Shown here: positions 1 to 6,686 of the stretch, one piece after another | Position numbering within the stretch: the first letter of the stretch is position 1 | Layout: every line of letters starts with the position of its first letter | Source of the DNA: Desulfotignum sp. | Lineage (GTDB): Bacteria; Desulfobacterota; Desulfobacteria; Desulfobacterales; Desulfobacteraceae | DNA: 7,832 nucleotides | Direction of reading: 5' to 3' | NCBI GenBank assembly: GCA_021737445.1 | Contig: JAIPDY010000152.1 | Span: forward strand, 1-7,832 | Notes under the pieces: generated by a model | Told to the model about the DNA's origin: nothing | The model's input: the letters and a program-made list of their open reading frames with translations, nothing else | Databases searched by the model: none | Position numbers and translations under genes: made by a program

Positions 1-1208
1 TGAGCATTTTCATCGGCGGTCCGCCTGCCCATGCACTGGCCGCGGTCATGCCCCTGCCTGAAGGGGTACCGGAGATCGCCTTTGCCGGCGCTCTTGCCGG
101 GAGAAACTTTCGGTACACCCGCTGCAACGGGTTTGTTTTGTCTTCAGATGCAGATTTCTGCATCACAGGGTGGGTTGTGCCCCATAAAACCAAACCGGAA
201 GGCCCGTTTGGCGATCATCTGGGATATTATTCCCAGACCCATGAATTTCCCTATATCAGGGTGGCCTCTGTGCGGCACCGGCCCGGGGCAATTTTTCCTT
301 TTACCGTGGTGGGACGTCCCCCCCAGGAAGACAGCCATTTTGGCCGGCTCATCCATGAGATCACCCGCAATGCCGTTGCCAAAACCATCCCGGGTGTCAC
401 TGCCGTGAATGCCGTGGATGCGGCCGGGGTGCATCCTTTGCTTCTGGCCAAGGCAAAAGAAAGATATCTGCCCTATGAAAACCCCATGCCCAGGGAGCTG
501 CTCACCCATGCCAGCGCCATTCTCGGCACGGGCCAGCTCTCTTTGGCCAAATACCTGATAATCGCGGCCCATGAAGACTGTCCGGATCTGGATGTGAACG
601 ATGAAAAAGCTTTTTTTATCCATGTGCTGGAGCGCCTGGATTTTTCACGGGACCTGCATTTTTTCACCCGCACCACCATGGATACCCTGGATTATTCGGG
701 CCGGCATATCAACCAGGGTTCAAAACTTGTGATGGCAGCGGCCGGACCTGTGAAAAGAAAGCTGTGCACGCAGCTGTCCGGACAATTGTCGCTGCCGGAC
801 GGGTTTTCCCGTGCCCTGATGGCAGCACCCGGCATGGCCGTGGTTCAGGGCCCGGCCTTTACCTCCTATCCCCGGGCCGGGCAGCAGATCAACCAGATAA
901 AAAAACGGCTGGAAAAAACAGACGGCGCGTCCGGCCTGGCTCTGGTGGTGGTAGTGGATGATGCGCCGTTTTGTGCCGGCACATTTGACAATTTTTTATG
1001 GGTGACCTTTTTGCGGTCCAATCCATCCCATGACATATACGGGGTAAAGGGAAAAACAGTGTTCAAACACTGGGGATGTGAAGGACCCCTGATCATTGAT
1101 GCCAGGACAAAACCGTTTCATGCAGCACCGCTGGAACCTGATCCTGAGGTATCCCGGCGGGTGGAGCAGATGGCCTGCAAAGGCGGCCCCCTTTACGGGA
1201 TTATCTGA
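1..1208 (+). CDS. UbiD-family (prenylated-FMN) decarboxylase, 5'-truncated by window edge
   Basis: The frame is open from base 3 to a TGA at 1206-1208, giving 401 visible residues; the start lies left of the window. An internal ATG at 48 is not the start, because the codons before it continue the family sequence (GGPPAHALAAVMPLPEG). UbiD enzymes are prenylated-FMN-dependent, usually reversible decarboxylases of aromatic or unsaturated acids. Visible family signatures are the GGPPAHALAAVMPLPEG and EIAFAGALAG block at the beginning, EGPFGDHLGYY at visible residues 66-76 (the Glu/Asp/His-rich region tied to metal and cofactor binding in the family), and VGRPPQED near residues 103-110. About 400 residues remain after the N-terminal prFMN-binding part is lost, so the full protein is probably about 600 residues, the long subgroup rather than the roughly 500-residue UbiD of ubiquinone synthesis. 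Substrate is unknown. No ubiX flavin prenyltransferase gene is visible. Family confident, reaction not. Confidence 0.93.
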   Translation, partial: SIFIGGPPAHALAAVMPLPEGVPEIAFAGALAGRNFRYTRCNGFVLSSDADFCITGWVVPHKTKPEGPFGDHLGYYSQTHEFPYIRVASVRHRPGAIFPFTVVGRPPQEDSHFGRLIHEITRNAVAKTIPGVTAVNAVDAAGVHPLLLAKAKERYLPYENPMPRELLTHASAILGTGQLSLAKYLIIAAHEDCPDLDVNDEKAFFIHVLERLDFSRDLHFFTRTTMDTLDYSGRHINQGSKLVMAAAGPVKRKLCTQLSGQLSLPDGFSRALMAAPGMAVVQGPAFTSYPRAGQQINQIKKRLEKTDGASGLALVVVVDDAPFCAGTFDNFLWVTFLRSNPSHDIYGVKGKTVFKHWGCEGPLIIDARTKPFHAAPLEPDPEVSRRVEQMACKGGPLYGII

Positions 1209-1292
1209 CCTATGCGCAATGAATAATCTATTGGCTTTGACGGGGACATCTGGTACAGTGCGGTTTTGTGGATCCTGCAGGAGAAAGGCCTG

Positions 1293-1958
1293 ATGCTCAA
1301 ACGATTGAAATTTGTGATTTATACCCGGCCGTTTATCTGGTTTGCCTTTTACCTGGTGAAATACTACAGCAGAACTTTGCGGCTTCGGGTTGAAAATGAA
1401 AATCACTGGAAAAAGATGCTGGAGCAAAGGATACCAGTACTTTTGTGTGCCTGGCACCAGCAGTTTTTTGCTGCCATCAACCATTTTGGCAATTATGCCC
1501 GATATCATCCCGGCCTGATGATATCCCGGAGCCGGGACGGTGATCTTATCTCCGGGGTGGCCAACCGGGTGGGATGGCATACCCCCAGAGGATCCTCTTC
1601 CCGGGGGGGCAAAGATGCCATGAATGCGATGATCGCCCATTTAAAACAATATGGGTTCGGGGCACATATCCTGGATGGCCCCAGAGGTCCCATGGGGAAA
1701 ATCAAGCCCGGTGTCATCCGCATGGCCCATGCTGCCGGGGCCCGTGTCGTGCCTTTTTATGTAACAGCTGACAATGCCTGGTTTTTTAATTCCTGGGACC
1801 GGTTCATGCTGCCCAAACCTTTTTCCAGGGTGTGTATCACCTTTGGCCAGGATATTGTGCTGGAGCCGGTTGATACACCCGAACAGTTTGAACAGCAGCG
1901 CCGGTACCTGGAAAACCTGCTTTTACCCCGGTTGTTTCACCTTCAAAAAAAGGAGTGA
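1293..1958 (+). CDS. DUF374 / lysophospholipid acyltransferase-like protein
   Basis: 221 residues. The ATG at 1293 is chosen because AGGAG at 1279-1283 sits 9 nt upstream; a TTG at 1266 in the same frame has no such site. The sequence follows the DUF374 branch of the LPLAT superfamily closely: LCAWHQQFF at residues 51-59 (the WH replaces the classical HX4D block), SRSRDGD at 78-84, PRGSSSRGG at 98-106, LDGPRGP at 127-133, and SWDRF followed by LPKPFSRV at 167-180. Residues 10-25 are hydrophobic and probably bind the inner membrane. Family members are thought to move acyl chains onto lipid or lipid-A-like acceptors, but the acceptor is unproven. The gene begins 84 nt after the UbiD gene and its stop lies just before the next gene, so the three may share a transcript. 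Family confident; substrate unknown. Confidence 0.9.
   Translation: MLKRLKFVIYTRPFIWFAFYLVKYYSRTLRLRVENENHWKKMLEQRIPVLLCAWHQQFFAAINHFGNYARYHPGLMISRSRDGDLISGVANRVGWHTPRGSSSRGGKDAMNAMIAHLKQYGFGAHILDGPRGPMGKIKPGVIRMAHAAGARVVPFYVTADNAWFFNSWDRFMLPKPFSRVCITFGQDIVLEPVDTPEQFEQQRRYLENLLLPRLFHLQKKE
1951..1955 (+). promoter_or_regulatory. Shine-Dalgarno overlapping the end of the upstream gene
   Basis: AGGAG lies inside the final codons of the acyltransferase gene (its TGA is 1956-1958) and 7 nt before the ATG at 1963. It fixes the start of the zinc-ribbon protein and implies translational coupling of the two genes. Confidence 0.8.
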
Positions 1959-1962
1959 TTCC

Positions 1963-2334
1963 ATGGAAGAAAAGCCTTTGTCCTCTGTATTTTTTCATTT
2001 TCGGTTCAAGTTTCTGGCCATTTCATGCATTGCATTCCTCATGTTTGTAATTCTGTCCAGTTCATCAGATTTCAGCCGGTTTTCTGACAGCGTGCAGTTC
2101 AGGCTGATGGGGCCGTTTTTTCTCATCTCCGGAGTGATATTTCTGGTGTTCAGAAAATTTCCCATTAAATGTCCCCATTGTGCCAGGGTGCTTACCACCA
2201 GAAAAGACTGGATTTGCCCCAACTGCAAAAAAAAACAGGGCAAAGACCGGTACCTGTCGGAAAAATGTATTCACTGCCGGCAAATCCCGGCCACCAGTTT
2301 TTGTGACCGGTGTAAAAAAGAGTTCAGGCTCTAA
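1963..2334 (+). CDS. Small membrane protein with two C-terminal zinc-ribbon cysteine sets
   Basis: 123 residues. The ATG at 1963 follows AGGAG at 1951-1955 with 7 nt spacing; the Shine-Dalgarno overlaps the last codons of the upstream acyltransferase gene, so the two are probably translated together. An open frame upstream of this ATG (from 1774) is only a shadow of that gene. Two hydrophobic helices are visible at about residues 15-32 and 48-63, joined by a short polar Ser/Asp-rich loop. A basic cytoplasmic tail then carries CPHC and CPNC (Cys70, 73, 85, 88) and a second set CIHC and CDRC (Cys102, 105, 114, 117). Spacing and hydrophobic context fit two structural zinc ribbons. I recognise no named family. 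It may be a membrane anchor or adaptor that binds protein or nucleic acid through the ribbons; that is inference. Real gene: strong; function: unknown. Confidence 0.85.
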   Translation: MEEKPLSSVFFHFRFKFLAISCIAFLMFVILSSSSDFSRFSDSVQFRLMGPFFLISGVIFLVFRKFPIKCPHCARVLTTRKDWICPNCKKKQGKDRYLSEKCIHCRQIPATSFCDRCKKEFRL

Positions 2335-2340
2335 AAAATA

Positions 2341-3792
2341 TCACACCACCCCGGTGAACTCCATGTTCAGCTTCTGCTGGAAACTTTCAATGGTTTTGAA
2401 AATTTCCTTGAGCATGTGCCGGTCCAGGTGGGACAGGTTGTCAGGGTTGATGTAATTGTCAGGCGGGGTCCCTTCATCCATGATATTGGTTATCTGGCGG
2501 CGGAACCGCAGTTTCATGAGAAAATTATATGACTGTACCATGTTGTGGTATTCTTTGGCAGAGATGGCTTGTTTGGTGTACAGCCGGAACAGCCGGGCCA
2601 GGGTGTTGGTCTGGTAAATATTGTTCTGCAAAGCATATATCCGAGTGACATCTGTGATGGGCAGCATGGCATACTTGATGTCAAAAAAATTCTTGTGTCT
2701 GCCCTCTGATTCCACTTTCAGTTTGCCGAACAACCCGATGGGGGGCCTGAAATACAGTGCGTTTTCCGTCATGTTCCGCAAAAAACCTGACCAGCCCCTA
2801 AGGGATGCAAACAAAGAATCCTTGAGCTGTTCAGACAAAGACAGATCCCCATAAGTGCCTTTAAAATCAAAAAAAATACTGGAATACAGCAGGTCTTCAG
2901 GCTTGGCTTTGCGGATCCAGGTGTGAAAATACTGTTTCCAGACAGACAGGGGCTGGCACCATTTCGGGTTCTGGGCCATGTTGTCTCCATCGCAGAACCG
3001 GTACCCGGCCATATCCAGCCGGGAGCACACCAGTTTGGCCAGACCGGAGAAATAGGCTTTGGCCTTTTGTGCTTCTTTTTCTGATGCAGGATCTGCATAC
3101 ACAATGGCATTGTCCTGGTCAGATACCAGGGTCTGTTCCTCTCTTCCTTCCGATCCCATGGTCAGAAAAACAAATGCACAGGGCGGGGGTCCTGTTTTTG
3201 CCAGGGACAGGGCCATGATCTTTTCCAGGATCGCATCTGAAAAGGTGGTGATCAGCCGGGTGATCTGTTCCGGGTTCACCCCGTTGCTGATGGGATCCAG
3301 TAACATGGCGCACAGTTTAGCATGGATATTTTCCAGGTCCGCCATTTTTTTTGCCGATGTCACGGACTTTAACAGCAAAAATGTGGCCCTGGTCTGGGCG
3401 GCAATCAGGTCTTTTTCAGAGATGATGCCGGAAATATCACCGGATTTTCCGCACACTGCCAGGTGGCGCTTATCCTTGTCAATCATGGTCAGAAACGCTT
3501 CAAACACCTGACAGTCTGCTGAAATGGTGATCACCGGCGATGACATCACATCTGATACAGGGGTGTCCGGGGACAGGTCCTGTGCCAGCACCCTTGCCCT
3601 GAGATCTGCATCTGTGACAATGCCTGAGATCTGCCGGTCAGCTCCCTTTACCAGGATGGCACCATTGTTTCGGCTCATTTTTTCGGCCGCGGTGTTCACT
3701 GGGGTTTCCATGGGACAGGTGGCGATGTTGGGCCGGAATATGGCAGATACCGGCTGGTTGAAAAATGCTGTCTGGGAGTGCTCCTCTTTCAT
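2341..3792 (-). CDS. CBS-pair / DUF294 nucleotidyltransferase-like signalling protein
   Basis: 483 residues from the preferred ATG at 3792; its ATG overlaps the TGA of the upstream LemA-like gene as ATGA. An ATG at 3804 adds four residues but lacks a better ribosome site. Order: a short N-terminal tail, two CBS domains (about residues 22-76 and 81-133, with GIVTDADLR and GIISEKDLI at equivalent places), a helical linker, the DUF294 nucleotidyltransferase-like domain with TMGSEGREEQ followed by SDQDNA (about 211-229; Asp225 and Asp227 are the likely metal ligands), then the helical DUF294 C-terminal domain (about 340-480). CBS pairs usually bind adenine nucleotides, and the GS-R-DxD arrangement resembles GlnD/GlnE-type nucleotidyltransferases. 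Many relatives carry an N-terminal cyclic-nucleotide-binding domain of about 130 residues; here the sequence begins near the point where that domain would end (FFNQPVSAIF). It is the last gene of the minus-strand cluster. Domain call strong; target unknown. Confidence 0.92.
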   Translation of the reverse strand: MKEEHSQTAFFNQPVSAIFRPNIATCPMETPVNTAAEKMSRNNGAILVKGADRQISGIVTDADLRARVLAQDLSPDTPVSDVMSSPVITISADCQVFEAFLTMIDKDKRHLAVCGKSGDISGIISEKDLIAAQTRATFLLLKSVTSAKKMADLENIHAKLCAMLLDPISNGVNPEQITRLITTFSDAILEKIMALSLAKTGPPPCAFVFLTMGSEGREEQTLVSDQDNAIVYADPASEKEAQKAKAYFSGLAKLVCSRLDMAGYRFCDGDNMAQNPKWCQPLSVWKQYFHTWIRKAKPEDLLYSSIFFDFKGTYGDLSLSEQLKDSLFASLRGWSGFLRNMTENALYFRPPIGLFGKLKVESEGRHKNFFDIKYAMLPITDVTRIYALQNNIYQTNTLARLFRLYTKQAISAKEYHNMVQSYNFLMKLRFRRQITNIMDEGTPPDNYINPDNLSHLDRHMLKEIFKTIESFQQKLNMEFTGVV

Positions 3793-4361
3793 TTCAGGCC
3801 CCATGGTGCAAAACAGGTCAAATCAATCAGAGGAAAATCCAGATGGTCTATATTGAACCATCTGGCAGTGAGAAAACCGGGAAAAATGCTTTTTCTCCTT
3901 TTAAAATATGCTGCCTCCTTGTTGTAGCGTCTGGCAGAATAGATGGTTTTCAGATAAAGGTCTTCCATCTTCGTGGAAAGGGGGTGGGTTTTGCCGATTG
4001 CGGCTGTCAGGCTGTCCATATCCTTTGCCAGACGGGCCTGGGTATCTTCAAACGCGGCCACAAGGTCCGGCGCAAGTGGTGCATCAGAGGCCTGGAACCG
4101 GGTCAGGATTGCCTGGATCTGCGTTACGTTCTCTTTTATTTGGGAAATCTTCGGGCCGGGTATGTTTTCCGGGCTTTTGGAAACCAGTTCCGGTACCAGA
4201 TCCAGCTGGTCCATACAGGCTGCCACCATAAGATCCTTGCCGGCATTGATGCGGTTTTTGGACCGCAGCATGCTGGTGTAGCTGCCGAAAATCACACAGA
4301 AAAGCACAATTGCCAGGGCAACGGAACATAGGCCTGCAGCGATCAACCAGGGTTTTTTCAT
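3789..4361 (-). CDS. Divergent LemA-like membrane-anchored protein
   Basis: 190 residues. The ATG at 4361 is chosen because GGAGG at 4369-4373 sits 7 nt upstream; in-frame ATGs at 4367, 4400 and 4421 are too close to that site or have none. Residues 5-28 form one hydrophobic N-terminal helix (signal anchor), followed by a long helical region. The pattern resembles LemA-family proteins: after the anchor, a helix with DQLDLVPELV (51-60), where LemA proteins have a similar LIPNLV stretch, and near the end SARRYNKEAAYFKRRKSIFPG (142-162), matching the LemA hallmark of R-YN, a second aromatic/Asn-type position and then FP. The tail after this is unusual (ends FAPWGLK). LemA proteins are poorly understood and most face the outside of the membrane. 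The gene starts 76 nt after the exonuclease stop and overlaps the DUF294 gene by 4 bp. Assignment rests on motif likeness, hence moderate confidence. Confidence 0.72.
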   Translation of the reverse strand: MKKPWLIAAGLCSVALAIVLFCVIFGSYTSMLRSKNRINAGKDLMVAACMDQLDLVPELVSKSPENIPGPKISQIKENVTQIQAILTRFQASDAPLAPDLVAAFEDTQARLAKDMDSLTAAIGKTHPLSTKMEDLYLKTIYSARRYNKEAAYFKRRKSIFPGFLTARWFNIDHLDFPLIDLTCFAPWGLK

Positions 4362-4368
4362 GAACATG

Positions 4369-4373
4369 CCTCC
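4369..4373 (-). promoter_or_regulatory. Shine-Dalgarno that decides the LemA-like start
   Basis: GGAGG on the minus strand lies 7 nt before the ATG at 4361 but only 1 nt before the in-frame ATG at 4367, so 4361 is the workable start and places the hydrophobic helix directly at the N-terminus. Confidence 0.75.
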
Positions 4374-4437
4374 GATTTTAAGATTAACCTGTTTTTGCAT
4401 ACGTGTTACCAGCCCTACCATGTGTTGGCCGGGTTTA

Positions 4438-6471
4438 TCAATATTTTAATCTGGCATAATAGGATTTTTGTGATGCAGTGATGGCATCTCCCAGGGTCAG
4501 AATGCCGTTGCTGTTTAAAATGGGGATCAGCTTTAAAAATATTTGTGCCGTGGAAATGGCATCCCCCAGGGCGGTATGCCGGCCGATAATGTCTATGCCC
4601 AGCCGTTTTGCAATATTTTCCATATCATGCTGTTCATGGATGGGATGCAGAATGGCGGACAAAAGCAGGGTATCTAAGATGGGGTTGGTGAACCGTATGT
4701 TTGTTGTTTTTTCCTTGAGTGTAAGCATTTTCATGTCAAAGGCGATATTGTGTCCCACCAGGATGGTGTCAGCCACAAACTGCCGGAACCTGGGCAGCAC
4801 TTTTTCAATGGGGTCTTTTTCAGCCACCATTTCATGGTTGATGCCGTGAATCCTGTAGGATGCCATGGGAATATCCCTTTTGGGATCCACCAGCTCCTCA
4901 AAAACATCCCCGGACAGGATGCGGTTGTTGACAATTCTCACAGCTCCCATGGAGATAATTTCATCGCCGTCCTCCGGGTTCAGGCCCGTGGTTTCCGTGT
5001 CAAACACTGTATAGGAGAGCTCTGTCAACCGGGTGTCCAGCAGGCTTTTGTTCCGGTCTTTGACCTGGAACAGGTCAAAATCATAAAATTCCGGCCGTGA
5101 TCCGGCCATTACAGGTGTCCGGTGTTTTGCAGGTCCGGATGTTTCTGTGCTTTTTCTGACAGACAGGGTGACATGGTTGCTGGTAATGTTATCTGTGGTA
5201 AGGATGTCAAACCGGGTGTTGTTGAGCAAAAGAACTGATGCAAACCCGGGCAGGGCATTGATGTGTTGGTGTTTGACAGTTTCAAGATCTGCTGTTTTTA
5301 CCGGGGCATCTTCCCAGGTAATATCGCACCTGACCCTGTCATGGTCAGTTGCTGCTGCCAGATCAAATGTTGTGCAGCCTGTGAGACCGGCCAGATTTTT
5401 AAACAGAAACACAAATGCCTGGGTCAGAGAATAGGTGTCTGCCATGATCCGTTCATTTTGTGTGCGGTTATATACATTGATCCGGATATCATGAAGCTGG
5501 CCGGACAGTTTCTGGACCCGGAAAAGAAACTGTGCCAGATCCATACGGGTCAAAGGCAGGCGGGACAGAAAAATATCCTGGATGGTATCTGACAGTCTGT
5601 GAAAATTTTTGGCCGCAGGGCTTTGTTTTTCCAGTGCATGATGAAACTGTGCCAGATGTTTCTGGATCGATTCATATTTTCTGATATCCTGGGAGATCTC
5701 CTGGAATGCCAGAATAAACCCGGTCATCTGGTTGTTTTTATCCAGGACCGGTATGGTTTCCACACTGATCAGACAATGGGTGAACACAGGAGTGATAAAA
5801 TATGATCCGGCACTGTTTTCCCCTGATGCCAGCTGTTCGTTGATCTCTTCCATGGCATGGGCGATAAGCTCTTTGTCCACCAGGTGGAAAATAGAGCGGC
5901 CCAGGCCCATGAAATGTTCGGTTTTTTTAAGCTTCCCGGACCGGGTGAATATTTTTTTTGCCAAAGAGTTGTACAGCAGAATCCGGCCGTTGATATTGCA
6001 GATGATCACCCCCTGGGGCAGTTCCCCCATGATGGCGGCCAGCAGATTTCTCTCCTGCTCGGTCTCTTTTCTGGCAGCTGTCACCTGCTGGGCAACGGTC
6101 TTATTCAGGGTTTCAAACATGTCGGCAAAGGTGTTGATGGACCTGGCCAGGGCCTGGATGTCATGGTTTCCTTTGACAGGAATACGCAAAGAAGGGTTGG
6201 ATGCGTAAATCATGGCCAGTTCCGCAGATATTTTTTTCACCGGCTTGATATAGTTGGCATACACCAGGTCTGATGCAGCCCAGAACACCAGGCACAGCAG
6301 AAGAAACCCGCCCAGCAGCACAGCTGCATGGCCTTTACAGAAAGCTGCCGCCACCTTTGCCTGTTCAGGGGTCAGGTGCAGCCAGATATATACCCCCATA
6401 CCTGCGGCAATCAGGAAAATGATGCCTGCACCTGCCAGGGCGAATATCCAGAATCGGTGGCTCAGGGTCAT
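4438..6471 (-). CDS. Membrane HAMP-PAS sensor-kinase-like protein fused to a DEDDh 3'-5' exonuclease
   Basis: 677 residues. Two membrane helices (about 8-30 and 49-68) are followed by a HAMP-like segment (70-125), a short coiled region, a PAS domain (142-262; ELPQGVIICNINGRILLYN is a typical PAS opening), and a region at 265-440 laid out like a histidine-kinase core. In that region I see no phospho-accepting His box and no glycine-rich ATP lid; only remnants such as MADTYSLTQAFVFLFKNL (343-360) recall a HATPase N-box. After a linker comes a complete DnaQ-type exonuclease domain (485-655): FDTETTGL (Asp491, Glu493), GHNIAFD (573-579, Asp579), and RHTALGDA (His632, Asp637). All DEDDh catalytic residues are present, so hydrolysis of nucleotide 3' ends is expected on the cytoplasmic side. 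The ATG at 6471 has no Shine-Dalgarno and lies two bases after a terminator T-run. The stop TGA is followed at once by TAA. Unlikely to be the replication epsilon subunit. Confidence 0.92.
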   Translation of the reverse strand: MTLSHRFWIFALAGAGIIFLIAAGMGVYIWLHLTPEQAKVAAAFCKGHAAVLLGGFLLLCLVFWAASDLVYANYIKPVKKISAELAMIYASNPSLRIPVKGNHDIQALARSINTFADMFETLNKTVAQQVTAARKETEQERNLLAAIMGELPQGVIICNINGRILLYNSLAKKIFTRSGKLKKTEHFMGLGRSIFHLVDKELIAHAMEEINEQLASGENSAGSYFITPVFTHCLISVETIPVLDKNNQMTGFILAFQEISQDIRKYESIQKHLAQFHHALEKQSPAAKNFHRLSDTIQDIFLSRLPLTRMDLAQFLFRVQKLSGQLHDIRINVYNRTQNERIMADTYSLTQAFVFLFKNLAGLTGCTTFDLAAATDHDRVRCDITWEDAPVKTADLETVKHQHINALPGFASVLLLNNTRFDILTTDNITSNHVTLSVRKSTETSGPAKHRTPVMAGSRPEFYDFDLFQVKDRNKSLLDTRLTELSYTVFDTETTGLNPEDGDEIISMGAVRIVNNRILSGDVFEELVDPKRDIPMASYRIHGINHEMVAEKDPIEKVLPRFRQFVADTILVGHNIAFDMKMLTLKEKTTNIRFTNPILDTLLLSAILHPIHEQHDMENIAKRLGIDIIGRHTALGDAISTAQIFLKLIPILNSNGILTLGDAITASQKSYYARLKY

Positions 6472-6472
6472 G

Positions 6473-6522
6473 GAAAAAAAACAAGAAGAATTCCGGACAA
6501 AAGCAACTGTCCGGAATTCTTC
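6473..6522 (-). terminator. Strong intrinsic terminator after the symporter/miniprotein genes
   Basis: A perfect 15-bp inverted repeat (arms 6485-6499 and 6508-6522; plus-strand left arm GAAGAATTCCGGACA) encloses an 8-nt loop. On the minus strand the stem is followed by TTG and then eight T residues (6481-6474). On the plus strand the stem is followed by an A-rich stretch, so it acts in one direction. It starts 29 nt after the stop of the 28-codon gene, as expected for the end of the symporter transcript. Confidence 0.9.
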
Positions 6523-6551
6523 ATAAAAAGGTTATTGGTTATATGAATGGT

Positions 6552-6638
6552 TTATCCCCACCATCCCCAGCCGAATGAGGACACGAACAGCACACAGAAA
6601 ATAAGGGTTGCAATAAGGTATTTGTCTTCCAGAGCCAT
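6552..6638 (-). CDS. 28-residue membrane miniprotein, probable symporter accessory peptide
   Basis: A short gene of 28 codons plus TAA. AGGAG (plus-strand 6646-6650) stands 7 nt before the ATG, an ideal ribosome site, and the gene sits 48 nt after the symporter stop and just before a strong terminator, so it is surely the last gene of that transcript. The peptide starts MALEDKY, continues as one hydrophobic helix (about residues 8-22) and ends in a Trp/Gly-rich tail FGWGWWG. Small hydrophobic partners are known next to SSS-family transporters (for example the YjcH/DUF485 and DUF4212 proteins, and shorter symporter small accessory proteins); this one fits the shortest class by position, size and topology, though I cannot confirm family membership by search. 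The likely role is assembly, stability or gating of the symporter in the inner membrane. Confidence 0.82.
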   Translation of the reverse strand: MALEDKYLIATLIFCVLFVSSFGWGWWG

Positions 6639-6645
6639 GGTATTT

Positions 6646-6650
6646 CTCCT
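6646..6650 (-). promoter_or_regulatory. Shine-Dalgarno of the 28-codon gene
   Basis: AGGAG on the minus strand, 7 nt before the ATG at 6638, within the 48-nt gap after the symporter stop. It is the main evidence that the very short frame is translated. Confidence 0.8.
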
Positions 6651-6686
6651 TTGTTTCTCAGTTTGTTAAATCAATGGTCCAGGTTG

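Noticed and set aside
48..50. ATG at 48 as the start of the UbiD gene
   Set aside because: The codons before it from base 3 continue the conserved UbiD sequence, so the gene is truncated by the window edge.
144..623. Long open frame of 159 codons on the minus strand opposite the UbiD gene
   Set aside because: It lies entirely antisense to a well-conserved decarboxylase, its translation has no recognisable domain, and it has no ribosome site worth citing.
1237..1259. TTGACG ... TACAGT as a promoter for the acyltransferase gene
   Set aside because: The spacer is only 11 bp and no good -10 box occurs at 16-18 bp, so a sigma-70 promoter is not supported.
996..1640. 214-codon minus-strand open frame across the UbiD/acyltransferase junction
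   Set aside because: Antisense to two clear genes and their gap; composition is Pro/His/Gly-rich as expected from a shadow frame.
3839..3865. Perfect 9-bp inverted repeat (arms 3839-3847 and 3857-3865, 9-nt loop)
   Set aside because: It lies inside the LemA-like coding region with no T-run; the stem is short and AT/GC mixed, so chance is adequate, although it sits about 50 bp before the DUF294 start.
3765..4331. 188-codon plus-strand open frame opposite the LemA-like gene
   Set aside because: The minus-strand frame has a signal anchor, a good Shine-Dalgarno and LemA-like motifs, while this frame shows none.
5526..5657. 15-bp direct repeat GAAACTGTGCCAGAT at 5526-5540 and 5643-5657
   Set aside because: Both copies lie in the exonuclease-fusion gene and encode two LAQF helical stretches in the same frame; only two copies, no mobile-element structure.
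6538..6566. Minus-strand TATAAC as a -10 box for the exonuclease gene
   Set aside because: No -35-like hexamer at the right distance; position before the terminator stem is interesting but the match is too weak to list.
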